Of a stretch of 64,000 nt of DNA, positions 1 through 13,939 are shown in pieces (position 1 is the first letter of the stretch; each line of letters opens with the position of its first letter). A model generated the notes under the pieces. That model ran no database searches, was not told where the DNA came from, and saw only the letters and a list, made by a program, of their open reading frames with translations. The stretch covers positions 124,001 to 188,000 of the forward strand of contig MU404068.1 of NCBI GenBank assembly GCA_022695795.1, read 5' to 3'. The position numbers were made by a program, and so were the translations under genes. The DNA is from Biscogniauxia marginata (taxonomy: Eukaryota > Ascomycota > Sordariomycetes > Xylariales > Xylariaceae).

Positions 1-3000
1 AGCAAGCTTCTCAACGCCGCCCTGACTCCAGGCCGAGATCCGCTTCTGGTCGCAAGTCTCCCACAATCTCCTAATCAGCGCCTGGTACAGCTCGCGCTCG
101 GCCGTGTCCGTCGCGGCGGCCTTCTGCACCGCCAACCAACTGACGGCGCCGAACCTCGTAATCATGGTATCGCTTCCTCCCTCTATAGTCGTAGTTCTGT
201 AGAGGATCCTCAACACCTGTGACCGGAGGTTGGTGCCCATGTACGGATTGGAATTCAGAGCGAAGATCTTTTCGAACACCTTTCGCTTGTGGAAGAGGGC
301 CACATCTTGAGGCGTGCGCAGACTGTCGAGAAGGAAGGCCAAAAGCCAACTGACCTCCGAATAGTACGCACCATCCTCTGTCGGGCCTTCTTTGAGGATG
401 TTCTGGATCAAGGGTATGTTGCTTAGAGACCACACTGGGCCGCTAGTGAGGAACTGGTTGACTTTTTCGTAGAGGCAATGCAGTGGATTCTTTAAGACGT
501 CAAGAGCCTTGCAGGCAAACGCTACCATCACATTTGGCAGAGGTGCCTCACCTATATAGTCCCTTGCCGACTCTACGAGTTCCATAAGCACGAGCCATAT
601 TTGTTCTCTCTCCTCGTAGGCCGATTCCTTAATCTTCGAGGCCATTTTCTTAACATTAGTAAGAGCTTCCTTGCGTATACTTGGATGCTCCGAGGAGAGC
701 AAGGCTATCAATGACGTTGCATATCCTTCCTCGACGAGTTCTTCCGGCGTTTTGGATGACCATCTCAGCAGTGAATTCTCTTTGCTAGTAACAATCGGGA
801 CCGATAGCCTGCTTGACAACTCCTCCCCGCTTATCCGTGTGGTCACATTAGAGGCAAACTCATCCGACATGCCGTGACTTGGGCCGGTTATAACATCCGC
901 GTGACTCTGGTGCGAAGTCTGCTGCCTTCTTGACGTAGGTTGTGGTCTGTCTGGAATAGATATTTTTGCTCCGAGCTTCTTGTCACCAATGCTGGAGACA
1001 AGTATTCCCTTTATAATCTTTAGGAACGTCTTGCTAAGACCGGAAACACGTGAGCACCCCAAATACTCGGATAAAAACTGTACAAGTACTTTAAGAACGG
1101 GGTTTCCAGGAGATGTCGATACTATATAAGGAAGTTGCTCTGCGATGGTCATCATGAGGGGACAAGTGACTCTGTTATCGCCTTTGTCGGACTTGGACTT
1201 GGACTTCTCTAGGTGCTCTTCGATCATTTCCAAGTACTTAATAGGCGTCCTAGCACAACGTTCGATGCAATTGTCTAGGAATTTCCATATCTCTGGGTTG
1301 ATGACGCCCGTATTCTTCAACGCTTCAATCAGGGGTGTCAAACCCGCTGATTGTGCTCGACCCTCCACCAGTTGATGCTCATCAGCAACGTGAGACAATA
1401 CGTTGCGGAGACTGTCGCCGGAAAGCTCAGTCGTCTTTTCAATATACACTCTCAGGAGGGTAGTGAATGGCGAGATCGGCATTTCAGGACTTCTAGCAAA
1501 CCATCGCATACTCGGCGAGTATTTCGCTATATCGCAAAGATGCTCGAGTTCTAATAAGGACATGGCGCCATCCTCATTATTTTCGTTTGACGATTCTACC
1601 TTTTTTATAGTGCCAAGGAGCATTGGTGAGACATCAAACTTCGCCTTGAGGGCGAGTTGTGGGATAACCTCATAATACAGTAATATCAACCGACTCGCAG
1701 CCTCTCTTTGAAGGAGATCGCTGTCCGTCATTCCTCGGTAACAAGTGATGATGTCCTTCAGATCTGGTATTCTCTGGCAGAACTCGTCAACAAGTCGGCG
1801 AGCAGCCTCGTTCCAAATAGAATTGGAGGAAGAAGCGGCTTCCCTATGCATCTCGAGCGCCCGACCCAGCTTTTGTAATGACAAGACCAGCATCCTTATA
1901 GCATAGAACGACACTAGTTTAGACTTGTTTGACAAGCACCGTGTCAATGCCTTGAGAGTCATCGGAGGCGGAATGAGGTTACTAAGAACGACGGGCGTTG
2001 GTGGTGGAACGCTTGCGTAATTAGTAACATGTCCAAAGTAGGCGGGTATCGGCAATTGGATAACATTGTAAAGGAGTGCGGCATATCCCATCCAAGTTGC
2101 TGATAACTTCGGGTCAAACGTGAAGAACTTCTTCTGTAAGAAGTAATGAGCTATCAACTCCGGGGAGGTTTCAAATATTGAAACTAGTAGTTCGCTCTGT
2201 TTTGTGCCCGACCAGGGTCGTAGAGACTGAATAAATTCCGCTAACAACATATTCCGTACTGGAATTTCATTGTCGAATTTACCCACCCAAGGGATGCTGT
2301 CAATACCGAAATCCATATGATTAGACGTAGGTACAAGCACATCGGGGTCCACACCATCGGGATAATAGCCATGTTCTGACCGAGAGATACCGGCACTGTC
2401 ATCAGTGCACGTTGTGACCAGGAGCTGGTGGGCTGCATCTTCAACAGCGAGACGACCACTTTCGAAAGTATCTTCGGAGTCATGGGAATAGCCATAGAGC
2501 GATGCAATCAGTGTAAGAGAATGCGCGTTGAGAATTTTGATCTTGATTTCCTTCGGCAATTTCTTGTCCAAAACGACCGAATTCTTCATCGCGTCCAATA
2601 TTTCGTATATCAACCAAGGAGGATCCTCCCGCAGGTGCCGCATTAGAGACGCGACGATATCCTTCTGAGATAGCAAATCCCTTTTTGCCTCTATATGCAG
2701 GAGTCTTAGACTACTGAGGAGGAACCGTATCGCGTTTGTCCTTACTGAGGGTCGCTTAGGATCTTCTATACCGTCACCGAGATATCGAAGGCCCATATTC
2801 CTTGCAAGTGATTTGAACGTATTGTTCCTCGCCCTAAATATCGGGGCAGCGAGAGCTCCACCATCTAGACAAGTCGCCTCTCTGAGCAGCCGCAAGGTCG
2901 GTGATATTATGAAGTCCTTCCCCTTGTCTGCAGAAAGGTTCTTTGCGATAAGCTCTTGTTGGCGTTTTTGAAGAAGAGTCCTGCATATCCCTAAACCGTA

Positions 3001-3484
3001 GGGAGCCAAGTCCACGTCTTCAGATATAATTTTGAGCAAAAGCGCAAGCACTACCGGAACAGCAGACATGACATTCTCGTTGTTCATTTGCGAGGCCATA
3101 CCCCATGTTTCCATAAGATCTGGCAGATAGACTGGCACTTCATCTTCTTGATCCCTCGGCTTAACTGTCTCGAGGAACTCTAGCAGTATCTGCTTGTTCT
3201 CTGCGGCCTTGTCCTCGTCGTTCACTATGCTGTCGAGTAGGTTCTTGAAGGATTGGAGACCTGCGCGTCAAGTTAGCCAATTGAATTAGACAGGCGCAGA
3301 GTTAATCCTAGCTCTTCAACATACCATGTCGAGCCTGACGGAGATCTTGCTCAAAGGTGAGCAGCTGGTGAAGCTGCCTTGCGGTGTGCACCTCCTCAGA
3401 AGTAGGCGGTTCATGGACATGAGCCGTCTTCTGCCGTTTCCCGGCATAGCTGCCTTCACCTCCGTACGACTTGCGCTTCGCCAT
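1..3484 (-). CDS. URB1: URB1/NPA1 nucleolar pre-ribosome protein, 3' end cut off by window edge
   Basis: Nucleolar scaffold needed for early 60S (pre-27S) assembly. Exon 1 is 3325-3484 (ATG at 3484, 53 codons plus 1 nt). A 64-nt intron (3261-3324, GTATGT...GCGCAG) follows, then one open exon runs from 3260 to base 1 with no stop, so the gene continues beyond the window; about 1140 residues are visible. The start MAKRKSYGGEGSYAGKRQKT has a basic, nuclear-localisation-like opening. It is followed by long alpha-helical, HEAT-like sequence, for example FLETVKPRDQEDEVPVYLPD near residue 80, typical of the Npa1 N-terminal domain. The C-terminal NopRA1 region would lie outside. The family is long (yeast Npa1 about 1760 aa), so a large part is missing. 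It is divergent from DIB1, with 566 bp between start codons. Identification rests on overall sequence character and remembered family features. Confidence 0.85.
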
Positions 3485-4050
3485 AACGATCTCTTTTCAC
3501 TAACTCGAAGCTTCTTTGCGGCATCGTCCGGGGACCTGGGAATCGGAGGGGATATGAAGAACCAGGATATATGGTCGAAAATGCTGTGCTAGAATAACTT
3601 CTATATAGGTGAATTGAGCCCACTGAAGCTGTGAGTGCTCCTCGGTATTAGAGATTCGCAATCTCTAGCCGGTATATAGATTGCGTAAACCATACCTCGT
3701 CCGTTCTACAGGAATGGAGATCTCCGAACAATAAGGGAAAAAAAAACAAATTGCCATCTGTGACCGCCTCCCCGCATTCTGCTTTTGGACTAGTGCGTAC
3801 AGCTATGTCATAAGTGGGGCTAGTCCCGCAATGGAATAAGGTTCTAGTCCATTCGCTGAGCCCCACTAATAAACGACGGTGCATTCAGGTACGCCGCACT
3901 TATTTGTAGACTCATTTCCATTTCTTCGACAACAACGACACAGCTGATCATCGCCTTGCAGCATCCCTACATCGCGGTATTGACCGGAACACTGAAAGCC
4001 TGCTTGGGTTAATATACCACCCGAGAACACAATCAAACCACACTTTCGCC
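3485..4050. promoter_or_regulatory. Shared divergent promoter URB1 / DIB1
   Basis: A 566-bp gap between the start codons of URB1 (minus) and DIB1 (plus). It must carry the 5' leaders and core promoters of both genes. I see no canonical TATA box, no extra ORF of note, and no CGATAAG element of the kind found in two other divergent promoters here. A short A-run lies at 3730-3740. Confidence 0.6.
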
Positions 4051-4615
4051 ATGGGTTCCGTCGTATTGCCTCATCTCAACACCGGCTGGCACGTAGACCA
4101 AGGTATGTTCGTAAGAGGCACTCTCCAAGGCAACACAGAAGATACTAACAACGTGTAGCCATCCTATCCGAAGAGGAGCGCCTAGTGATCATCAGGTTCG
4201 GCCGCGATCACGACCCCGACTGCATGCGCCAGGACGAGGTGCTCTACCGGATTGCCGACCGGGTCAAGAACTTCGCTGTCATCTACGTGTGCGACATCGA
4301 TCAGGTGCCCGACTTCAACCAGATGTACGAGCTGTACGACCCGTGCACAATCATGTAGTACGTTATACCCTTCTTAATCCCCCACCCCCCCAGGAATGTA
4401 TATATATATACTAACATCTAACCCCCGCCGCCAGTTTCTTCCGGAACAAGCACATGATGTGCGATCTGGGCACGGGCAACAATAACAAGCTCAACTTCGT
4501 GCTCGAGGACAAGCAGGAGCTGATCGACATCTTCGAGACCATCTACCGCGGCGCCAAGAAAGGCCGCGGTCTGGTCGTCAGCCCGAAGGACTACTCTACG
4601 AGGTACCGGTACTAA
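4051..4615 (+). CDS. DIB1: DIB1/DIM1, U5 snRNP 15 kDa thioredoxin-fold protein
   Basis: Component of the U5 snRNP and the U4/U6.U5 tri-snRNP (TXNL4A/Dim1/Dib1), essential for pre-mRNA splicing. Exons: 4051-4102, 4159-4357, 4435-4615; introns of 56 nt (GTATGT...TAG) and 77 nt (GTACGT...CAG with CTAAC at 4411). The joined product is 143 residues, the family length. Diagnostic stretches are the start MGSVVLPHLNTGWHVDQAI, VIRFG-type core with DHDPDCM, YDPCTIM then FFRNKHMMCDLGTGNNNKLN, and the invariant tail GRGLVVSPKDYSTRYRY. Exons 2 and 3 strongly favour GC-ending codons. The exon 2-3 join yields MYFFRNK where many orthologs have MFFFRNK. Without removal of intron 2 an in-frame TAG at 4356 would truncate the protein. 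Very secure. Confidence 0.97.
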
Positions 4616-5859
4616 AAAGGAAATAGAAAAAAAGGAAGAAAGTATCCTCTCAGGTGTATATGACCGTATGCAATTCGGCAAATCTGGGAAAGAATTCCCC
4701 GCCGACGATGGTACGGCCCGGCCAGGCCTTATGCTGAATATTGTGTTGGAATGATGCATTTGGACTGACTAGAGCAGTTATCTTGCAAGAATGGACGTCT
4801 TCTAGGGTTGGTCTCACACAATCAATGAAATTTCTTTTTACCACTCCTGAACCTGAAGATGCTAATGCTCCCTTTCAAGATCCCGATGTGACTATTTCTC
4901 TTCCTCACCTGTGCAGGTACGCCCTCTCCTCCCTTTTTGCTGTTGACCAATTTCGCTTTGCTTGGCCCGATCCTCCGGATCGGACTGTTGTCCTCCCTAC
5001 GTTGCCTTAGGGTTGATTGATAATTTGAACGTCTTCCGTGATGTCGTCTGAACGTAATGGCTCATGAAAATGATGAAAATGTGCGCCAGGCGACTATGTT
5101 TCATGTCTTCTGGCGACCATTACTTGCTGTTAACTGGAGAGGATACCACGCAGAGTATTAGTCACCTTAGCATCTAGCGCCTTGTGTAAGGAGTCCTATG
5201 TACTCCCGGGGGATCCATGCCCATGGTCTTATTGGAAACGCAGACAACGTATTATTGCATAATATGGCACGTGATACAGGCATTAGATCAAATATTTCGT
5301 TTAATCCTATTTTCAGTGTTACTACGGGCTCTAGGGCATGCTAGATTTAGTAGCAATTTGCCGTATATACTTATTCTTCTGTGCTCAATTTAGTACCTCA
5401 ACACCCTCGACGTGTTGATTAAGAGGTCACGTCACTTTTCATTCCAAGCAGCATAAGTGAATAGCAGCGATAATACCACGTCCAAGACAAAACTTGTCTA
5501 CGATTCTATACATATTGGCATGTATTGCTAGATACATATATGCCTCATCAGACATCAAACCTGAAATCCCATGTCATTTCCATCCTCGCCATTATCATCA
5601 AGGCTGAGCACCCGTAATCGCCGTAGGTATATCCCTGCTAAATGCCTTCCGGCCCGTCGTTCCTCATCCCCACGCACATATAGGAGCTTGCTCCCACATT
5701 GATCATCACCGGTAGGTAATTCGTATCTCGCATAACTCCAAGTCACCCCTTCCCCCTACCCTCGCCCTTGCATGCGGGCGCGTGCACGCTTTTATTATAG
5801 TAGTAGTTGTGGTAGTAGTAATGATGGATTTGATTTTCTTTCGTACTCGTCTCAATAGG
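4616..5859. other. Convergent intergenic region DIB1 / TAO3
   Basis: About 1.2 kb holding the 3' UTRs of two convergent genes. Open frames here are short, lack recognisable motifs and mostly overlap one another. A TAG/TAA-type trinucleotide-rich stretch (5797-5825) lies just beyond the TAO3 stop. I see nothing that supports a gene. Confidence 0.6.
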
Positions 5860-8800
5860 CTATAGCATGTCGCTGGTTGAAGGTGAATTTGGCTTGTGCT
5901 GTAAGAACGTGTTCGGCACCTTGGGAACTTGTGGCGAGACCTGCTGGGCGGAACGGAAGAGCTCACGCTGTCTCTCGGCATCTCTAGATCTACCGCCTGT
6001 GAGTCGGCGCATGTGTGTCCGTGTTGTTTGCGCGATGGGCTTAATCATATTCTCGAGGAAGAATGAGCTCTCTGGCGCTCCCGGCGGCGGCCGTTCGTCG
6101 TCACCATCCGAGAACACGTCCTCAGTCAGCTCGTCGTCCGAGGTGAACTCGACTAGCTGAGATTGGTACGACGCGGGTGCAGAAGGAGAAGTAACGGACC
6201 GGGAGTGAAGTGCCGGCCTGCCCACTGGACTGGGGTTGAAAGCTGCTGGGTTCATAGTGTTTGTGCTACCGTCTCTCGAAACGGGCATGCGATCCACGAA
6301 ACCATTCTGGAAGGAGGTGTTGGTCGACGCCTGATGGAGGATGGGTAGCACATCGTCGTAAAGCCTTGCGCCTGATTCATAGCTCTCGGGAGCAAACTCT
6401 GTCACCGTACGAGAAGAGCGACCCTCGCTTGGTGAGGTTTGTGACATGTCATCAAAAAAGTCATCCAAACTGTCTAGTTTCGTAACTAGGTCTCCTATGT
6501 TACCGTCACCTCGTGCTTCATCCGACATCATGGTTTCTGTCCGCTCGGGCATTTCAAAGTAACCATAGCGGTAGTCATCGGCATGGAATTCAACCTCCGG
6601 GGTCGGGGTAGGATCTGCCGATAAGCCATCTTCGGCATCTGCTTGACACATGTAAAAAGCAGCATGAATATTGGCGCGCGTAGCATCAGTCTTCTTTGCC
6701 GGCACTGGAATCGCCCAGCCAGACTCTTCTGGGATACCAAATAAGCTCTGCATTCGCTCGTATTCTTTCCTGGTTGCCTTCGAGGATGAACGAGTCATAC
6801 TCATTCGCAGATGGTGCTTATCCATCGAGGAACCTGACACGGCTACGACATTGTCCAGCACAACTAATGCTTCCATACAAAATTCGGTTTGAAGCAGTCG
6901 AAGAAGCGGGGAAATGAGGTCGGAACCATGTCCAGCGATCTCGGGTTTCCGCATCTCAATCTCTGGGATGATAACACATAGTAATCGCATCGTCATTATT
7001 TTCACCGATGACATACTATTAGTTAGAAACCCCAGCAACATTGTGAGCATCTTGAAGTCCAATTGCGGCAGGTAGAACTCTCGTAAAGCAGCAAAGAGCT
7101 GGACCATCAAATCCTTGTTTGAGAGGTACCGCCGATCTATAAAGGATCCTAAGGCGGCACAAATTGGCGAAAGCCCTTGGGCTTCCGCTACTGCAAATAG
7201 TATGATTGCTGTTTGCAATGTCCCTTCGTCGATTACACCGTGTTCAATCGCTTGTAGAAAGCGTGGAAAGTTGGCAAGGATTGAGAAGAAGAGCCTATTG
7301 TCATCTCCAATAAGGGCATCGCTCGGTAGCTGAACCAGTTTGTCAAGGATATCAAGAGTAGGCTGAAGGCATATCGATGATCTTAACCCTTTGTAGAGTA
7401 GGGGCTGGATGCCTTCGAACGGCCCGTCCCATCGTGAAGGCTGGCCATCTAGAAGGGCTCTCCGAATGCTGGGTGAATGAAAGTCGAGTTTCCCAAGGAA
7501 TTCGTTAAGCATCTCGACCGCCTCAAGGAACTCGAGCTCGTTTATTGAATCCAGACAAGCACATGTTGTCCAGAATAACTGTGGGAAAGATAAGAGTTTC
7601 TCGGGCTCAAGCTTCGCAATCAGTGTTTTTAGTGTGGTCAGGATTTCCATCGAAAATGTCTGGATCTCTGTATCTTCATCTGCAATTGTGTTCGACAGCC
7701 GCGCAAGCATGTCACCTAGCATCAGCTGATCAACCGAGGTCAGGATGCAGCGGAAGATTTGGAATGAACGGCACGCCAAGTGTCTCACGGGACAAGAGGT
7801 TGCCCAAGTTAATGATAAACGACTCCATTGCTCTTTAATCCCAGGAAAGGTAATCTCGAAAGTTCTCACCACTTCAGCAGTGAGATATTCCATGCTCTGC
7901 GGAACCTTGTTGTCACGATCGTCAACTTTACCATTATTGTCCTCATAGCTCCAGACAACAGAACGATCATGACGCCGGATAGAGTCAATCAAGCCCTCAA
8001 TTGTCTCTTTAGTCTCAGCAGGGGTAGCATCGTCGATTTTGGAAATGACCAGCTCATGTATTAAGTGCACAAGCATTTCGCGCGCTTGTTCTTGTACGAG
8101 AGGTGTATAATGGTCCCACAAAACCGTGACGACCTGTAATAGAACTGGCAGATTTTCTGCTGTCAGCTGGACTGGTGAGATCATCAGATCAACCAACAGA
8201 ATAAGAGACAGTTGTCCAAGAGAGAAGCCGGCTTGCTTCGTGCCAATGGGCAAAGCCTCTGACAGATCAGCACAATAAGGCAGCTGATTAATATCTGGCG
8301 GGGGCGGTACAGCCTCCCTTTTCTCATTCGGTACCATGGCCTTGGGACTAATCTGCATTAAGAGGAATTCAACAACCTTGATGCCGGGCGTGCTGGACGT
8401 GCTCGATAAGAACACTACAATCTGCTTAGCGTACTCGACGAAGTTCTGCTCTCTCCGTTCTAAGCAGAGCGATATAATGAAATCGAGTACTAGTCGAACA
8501 TTTCCGGGGTGAGGGCCAGTTGCAAGGGCTTGCCATAATGCCTGGACCTCATTATGTAGAGCAGCGCTAGACTTAATGGTAACTTCGAGCAGGTTGGCGA
8601 GAAGGACATAAGACTGTGCTATGGGCCCACCATTCGGGTCAACTTTGAGCTCGATAGTTTGTATCCAAGGCAGAATGACAGCCACGACATTCCTTTGCTC
8701 GCCAGGCTGAAGACTCTTGAAGTAAAGAGTAAACTCGGAGAAGATATGGAAGGCGAGTTCTGGATGTTGTTTGGCGAGTCGCTTAGAAATCTCGAATTGT

Positions 8801-11800
8801 GCTAACTTGTAAACAGCCTTGGTCTTGTCCGAAATGCTGATGTCAAAATCTTGGATCTTGGAGCTGCGGCCACCTTGCTTCCTTTCCTCCAACGCTCTGA
8901 GAACACGTGCCGACTTTGATCGGATATCGCTCTGGTCGTTCCCTAGAGTAAATAGACACAGCCCCAGTATCTTCCAGAACGATGTTGGGTAATCGTTGTG
9001 TTCTGCGAGGACCTCTGTGATCACAGCGAAGTAGCTTTCTAGGACCTTAGCCACGTCCGTTAAATAACACCGGGCTACACAATGCTCTAGAAGATATGGA
9101 TACCCCTGGTTGTAGATGATCAGATTTTTCAGAGCGCGCCTACCAATGACGTTAATCCGGTCACTGCCTGAGTTGAAGATTGCCTCAATCCAGGAGAGCA
9201 TGCGCCTGATGTCAAACTGGAGGACGGAGCCACTTTCGGTTGTCACACTGACCGGCCCAGCGCAAAGGGCCGCCATTGCACTGAGAGCTGCAGTTCTCAG
9301 TTCCCTTTTCTCTATTTCCATGGCGGCCGTAACAGTCCTTCGTTCACCCGCAGACTGCTGGTCAATCAAGGACTGTCTCATTGTGTCCTCTCTTGCGCGT
9401 ATCTGCTGCTGATTTGGCGAGAAGCCGCACCAATCCTCCATCAGGGCAAATGAAGATTTTCGGGATTCGAATGTCATCCATCGTGAGGGATCCTTCGTAC
9501 GGTTTATGCCCTCAAAAAGTTCTTCCATCAAACCACAATAGTGCCGCCGCAGTTTCTGGAACTCCCAATCCATTTGCACCTCGCCGTCCATCAAAAAGAG
9601 CTTTAGGTCCTTGGTGTAAACACAGAGGTTGTTGAGGATCCAGTCGTCTTGATAAGCCTCAGGGTCTTTGAGAAAATGAGATGTCAGCTTGTATACATGA
9701 GTAAGCTCAGTCCACAAAAGATCCATTTTCCGATTGCGGCGAGGGCCACTGTTGGTTCGCTGATGCAGCCTGGCTCGGGCCTCATCATTGCACCAGGACA
9801 CCTGTGTTTGCAGTTCTTCTAGTAACGTCCGATATATGTTGATATTAATCGAGCCCATGGCTAGCACCACAGCCTCGCGGACAGAGGCCGAAGAAACTTG
9901 TAATAATGGGATCAGATACTTAAAAAGAATCCTTGCCGAAACGATCTTATCGGTCGACTTGGATCCCTTTCGCAAATGCTGGTTACCCTGTGTCGCTCCG
10001 GTTATAGTGGCACCCGAATCAGCCAATGTTGTACAGGCAAAGGTCAAATACAGCTTCCACTGTTCAACAAGCACTTCAGGTTGTGTCGTTGGCGTTCTTC
10101 CGGTATACCGCGAGCTATTCGGATCAGATCCGTAGTAGAGACCTCTGCTGGGTTCCGACAACATCAGTATTGCCGTGTACATTTGCAATATCCGGTTACA
10201 TATTAGATCTCGGCCGATGGTAACAGTGAATGGACATCTATCATAAGCTATCCGTATCAAATTCGGGAATATTTTGAACCACAGTGTTGTATCGTATGAA
10301 ACATCACTAGTGCAAAGCTCGATCAGGGCTCCTTTGTTGTTGCTGTTTTGCATGCCTCGCTGTAGTCGGCTCCGTTCCGCTACTGACAAGTGTTCGTCTT
10401 TGAAACTCATCACTTGGACCGAGTCATTCTCTAATATGTCAATGAGACGTGCATGGTCCTTCTCCTGCGTATGGTCTTTGCCTAAAGCTGTGTCGAACTC
10501 GACGATGAGCCGAAGGACAGTGATCGCGAAGTACCTTACCCTCCTCGACTGCGAACACAAAAAGAAGAGACCACGCGCCTCGACATGATCTACCTCCGCC
10601 CAAATGCTGGATAAATCTAGTTTCATTCCTCGCTTGTCGGTTCCATTGGCCTCGGTTGGCTCGGCCGCAGCCTCCTTTGTCTTCTGCCTTATCTCATCTC
10701 TCCAAATTTGGAGCAGTTCGACGTAGAGTCGGAGAGTATTCTCGATATGACCAGGACCAAGCATTCCGCCATCGGACATCGTAGAATAACGATCATCAAA
10801 ATTAAAGATGAATCGCGCAAATCCCATCGTTACTTGATGAGCATAAGATTGCTTGGCAATAGACTTGAGAGACTGTGCCGAGGACTGCGCGATATTCCAT
10901 TGGACATGGGCGGTTCCTGTACATAATAGATTGATGAGCGAGTTGAAAGGAATGTCAGCAGACAGACAACGAGGGAGTGCCTGTACAGCGACATGTAGGA
11001 GCTCATAGAAGGCTTGTTTATGGTCAGCAGGGCTCTGGTGATCGTCGCGCCTAGAAAAATTGAAGGTATCGGCAATAGGAGTTTTTGGTATTGGGCTGCT
11101 AAATTTCTCATCGAGTACGGCCTGGCCGCCGAACGTATTGTCACATATGATTGTTATTTTGCCTAGAATCTCTGAAAATTTCTTGTAGTACTCCCGGGCA
11201 CCATCGCTTAATGCCCCTAACAGGACAGGCCGTGATAACGATTCGTCATCATTCGGTGCTAGAGGACTTGCTGGGGGTTGACTGCGGGTTGATGTCGATG
11301 CCGGCGAGTTGGGCGGCGGGCGTTCGGGAGACGGGGTTGGATACTGGTGTGGGAATGGGGGCTGGCCTGATTCCCCCTTTTCAAGATCCGACATAATAGC
11401 GAGGAATGCTCTTATTCCAACGACCATCCTCTCTGGCTCCAGCTGTTCGACTTTCAACTCCTTGTTCTTGAAGAGCTCCGCATTTATCAAGGGGAAGATG
11501 ATGTTTTTACAGCAGTACTCGGGATGTTTATATCCAATGATCCTAATGATTTGTATCAGGGGGCCACTGGGGCTCATGTCCCCTGCCGAAAACGTGCGCT
11601 TGGTAGCTGGGAGGACTAGTTGCATGACCTCGTCAAGTTTACGCGTTACGCCTGTGGCATTATCACAGGTTCGATAAAGATAGGTCCAAACTAATCTAGA
11701 TACGGCCTGCAAGCAAAGTAGCCTCACGGCTCGGTCCTTAAGCCGAGGCTGCAACGTCCGCACTAATTGGAGCCACTGAGTACTCGAGTTCTCTGGAGGA

Positions 11801-13939
11801 GATACACAGAGCATTGTCGCAGTCAATGGGAAGGCAGCTAACCAGTGGCGCGGCTTAACAAACATTGACGCCAGACGTGGGCTAATATTGCTGAGTACGT
11901 CTGCCCATTTCTTGTACGTCAAATGTTTGTTGGTGGCCTTAGAAGCAATCGGAAGAAGGAGGGTATCAAGAATCTGACAAAAGGCCGACTTCACCTTTTG
12001 ACCATGTGACTGGGCAAAACGTTGGCCTAGGGATACAAGAAAATCGCAAGCTTGGTCCCAGCTCTCATCTGTATCTATCTTGATGCGGAGGTGCTTCATG
12101 CCTCCCAAAACGAGTTCGACCTGGCCCTCAGGGTCTCTGCCCTGCAGGGTTGGGCTTCGGACGTTCAAGTCCTTTAGCGAACGCTCAAGATCAGTAATAA
12201 ATCGATCAGTGACGCTGACAAAGTTGATTTCGCTCATGGCGCCGAGGAGTTGGGCAAAAAGATTCCAGTTAGCCAGCTTGAGCGGGGACATGTAGAGCTG
12301 CTCTACATCGGCAATTTTGAGCTGGCCAAATATGATACCCTCTAGCTTCTCCTCCATCTCGAGCGTAATAGAGCTGAGATTGCTCTGCGATATGACTTCT
12401 AAGAGCACCCGACATAGAATGTAGATTGAAACAATAGACCGGCGCTCAGCCTGGGCCACGTACTCCTGTTTCGCCGCGAGAGAGGCTGGTCCGTTCACCG
12501 AGCCAGACTCCGACGACCCATTCCCTGGAATGGTGTGTGGCTCGGTATTTCTCCTCGTGAGCACTGCACCGGGGAGATTGGCCCGTAGCTGCTGAAGCTG
12601 AGCCCGTGCCTCGTTGGCCGCTTCACTCTTATACTTCCTCCAGAGCATAATAGAATCGATCAATGATTTCGGTTTGGGCCTGGCGATGTGTCCTAGAGCT
12701 ACGATGAATTGATCAAAGGCTGGATCCGCACCGGGGCCGCAGATCTGTTCTATGGACGGCTCGGGGTCGAAAGGGACAGTTATGCATTCATTGAGCTTCT
12801 CTTCAGCATGGGCGATAAACTGTCGTGCGCATTAGTAGCCATTGTGCAGATGAGAGGTAGGGCCTGACCAACAGATGTGAACAAGACGTGAAGTGCGTAT
12901 TCTCCGACAGTTTTCTGATCATCCCGATGATGCCGGGACGAATGCGAATGATGATGTGCATGATCACGCCGAGCCTTGCTATGCATGCGCTCGACCTTTC
13001 TCTGGGGCACAGCACCGGGACTATTTTCAGAGGCGGACTGGGTCCTCTCCAGCGGGTTGGTAGACGAATTGACCGTGGTGCCGGACAATGAAGTCGGCGG
13101 GCGCGAGGCCGTGGACAGCTCCGAGTCCAGCCGTGCCATCACAGAGAGATCCGGTCGATCAGACAACAGGCCAGCTCCGACTGCAGCTATCATCTGGGGA
13201 CTTAAGGGGCTCGAGGAGGAACTAAGACTTCCATTCCGCGAATGCTGGATGCCATGAACGATTGACGTCTGGCGATGATGTCCATATGCCGCCGAGGCCT
13301 TCGGATCCACTGAACGCTCGAGTACCCCGCCGATTGCTGGACGTGACGCGGCCGTGCGGATTCCGGAACTACTCGACGAAGATGGGGGGGAGAGCGGCGA
13401 TTCGGGTATGCCTGCAAGCCCACTAGACTGGAGCTTTTCGAGGGAGGATTCGCGGGAGTGGGTGATGACGCGGGTCACGGGGGGAGGAGGATCGTGGGCT
13501 ACCGGCCTCAGGGTATTCTCCCAGCCGTCACTGTCATCGTCGTGGGTATTGAGTCGCGAGGTAGACCGGGGAGAAAACTTCAGCGGATCGTGCAAGTGGT
13601 CTGGCAGCGTCTTTGAGGACGGAGCTACGTATAGCACAACAATATCGTCAGCAAATGCGACAGATTACCGGCGTGGGAGCGCAGGGAACGGTCCCCTCTC
13701 TTGTGAAACACGTTATATCGCGATTAAGGCAGATTGGGCAGAATGGCCGAGCGGTAAGCGGCCATCAAGAGACGCGCGCACAGATTGAAATGGCGATTTG
13801 GGCCAATCGAACGTGCGACACAGATCTTGCAGGCTCAGCAGCCCAGCCCAGCCTCGAGCGAAGGATTCCTCTCTGCTGTCCTACGTAGGGCCGCGATAAC
13901 TGGCCTTGCCGGGGACTCCATGCGAAACTACTCACCCAT
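5860..13939 (-). CDS. TAO3: TAO3/PAG1 (Furry/Mor2 family) cell morphogenesis protein
   Basis: Giant HEAT/ARM-like scaffold of the RAM/MOR (NDR kinase) network controlling polarised growth and cell separation. Three exons: 13936-13939 (ATG G only), 12873-13624, 5860-12819. Intron 1 is 311 nt (GTGAGT...CTGAC...GTAG); intron 2 is 53 nt (GTTGGT...CTAAT...CAG). The joined protein is 2571 residues and starts MAPSSKTLPDHLHDPLKF. Residues 1-235 are Ser/Pro/His-rich and probably disordered; the conserved morphogenesis domain begins at GEYALHVLFTSFIAHAEEKL near residue 240. The C-terminal 300 residues are again Ser-rich, with acidic stretches. Exon 2's frame has a stop upstream and only GTG, not ATG, at its 5' end, which is why the 4-nt exon was sought; it supplies ATG with a GTGAGT donor and correct phase. 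Family identity is secure; the micro-exon is inference. Confidence 0.9.

Noticed and set aside
4741..5010. 89-codon frame after DIB1
   Set aside because: It has no known motif and no start in a good context, and probably lies in the 3' UTR.
13721..13840. tRNA-like A-box (TGGCCGAGCGGT) on the plus strand within TAO3 intron 1
   Set aside because: No matching acceptor stem, anticodon arm or proper B-box (GGTTCGANNCC) follows within tRNA distance.
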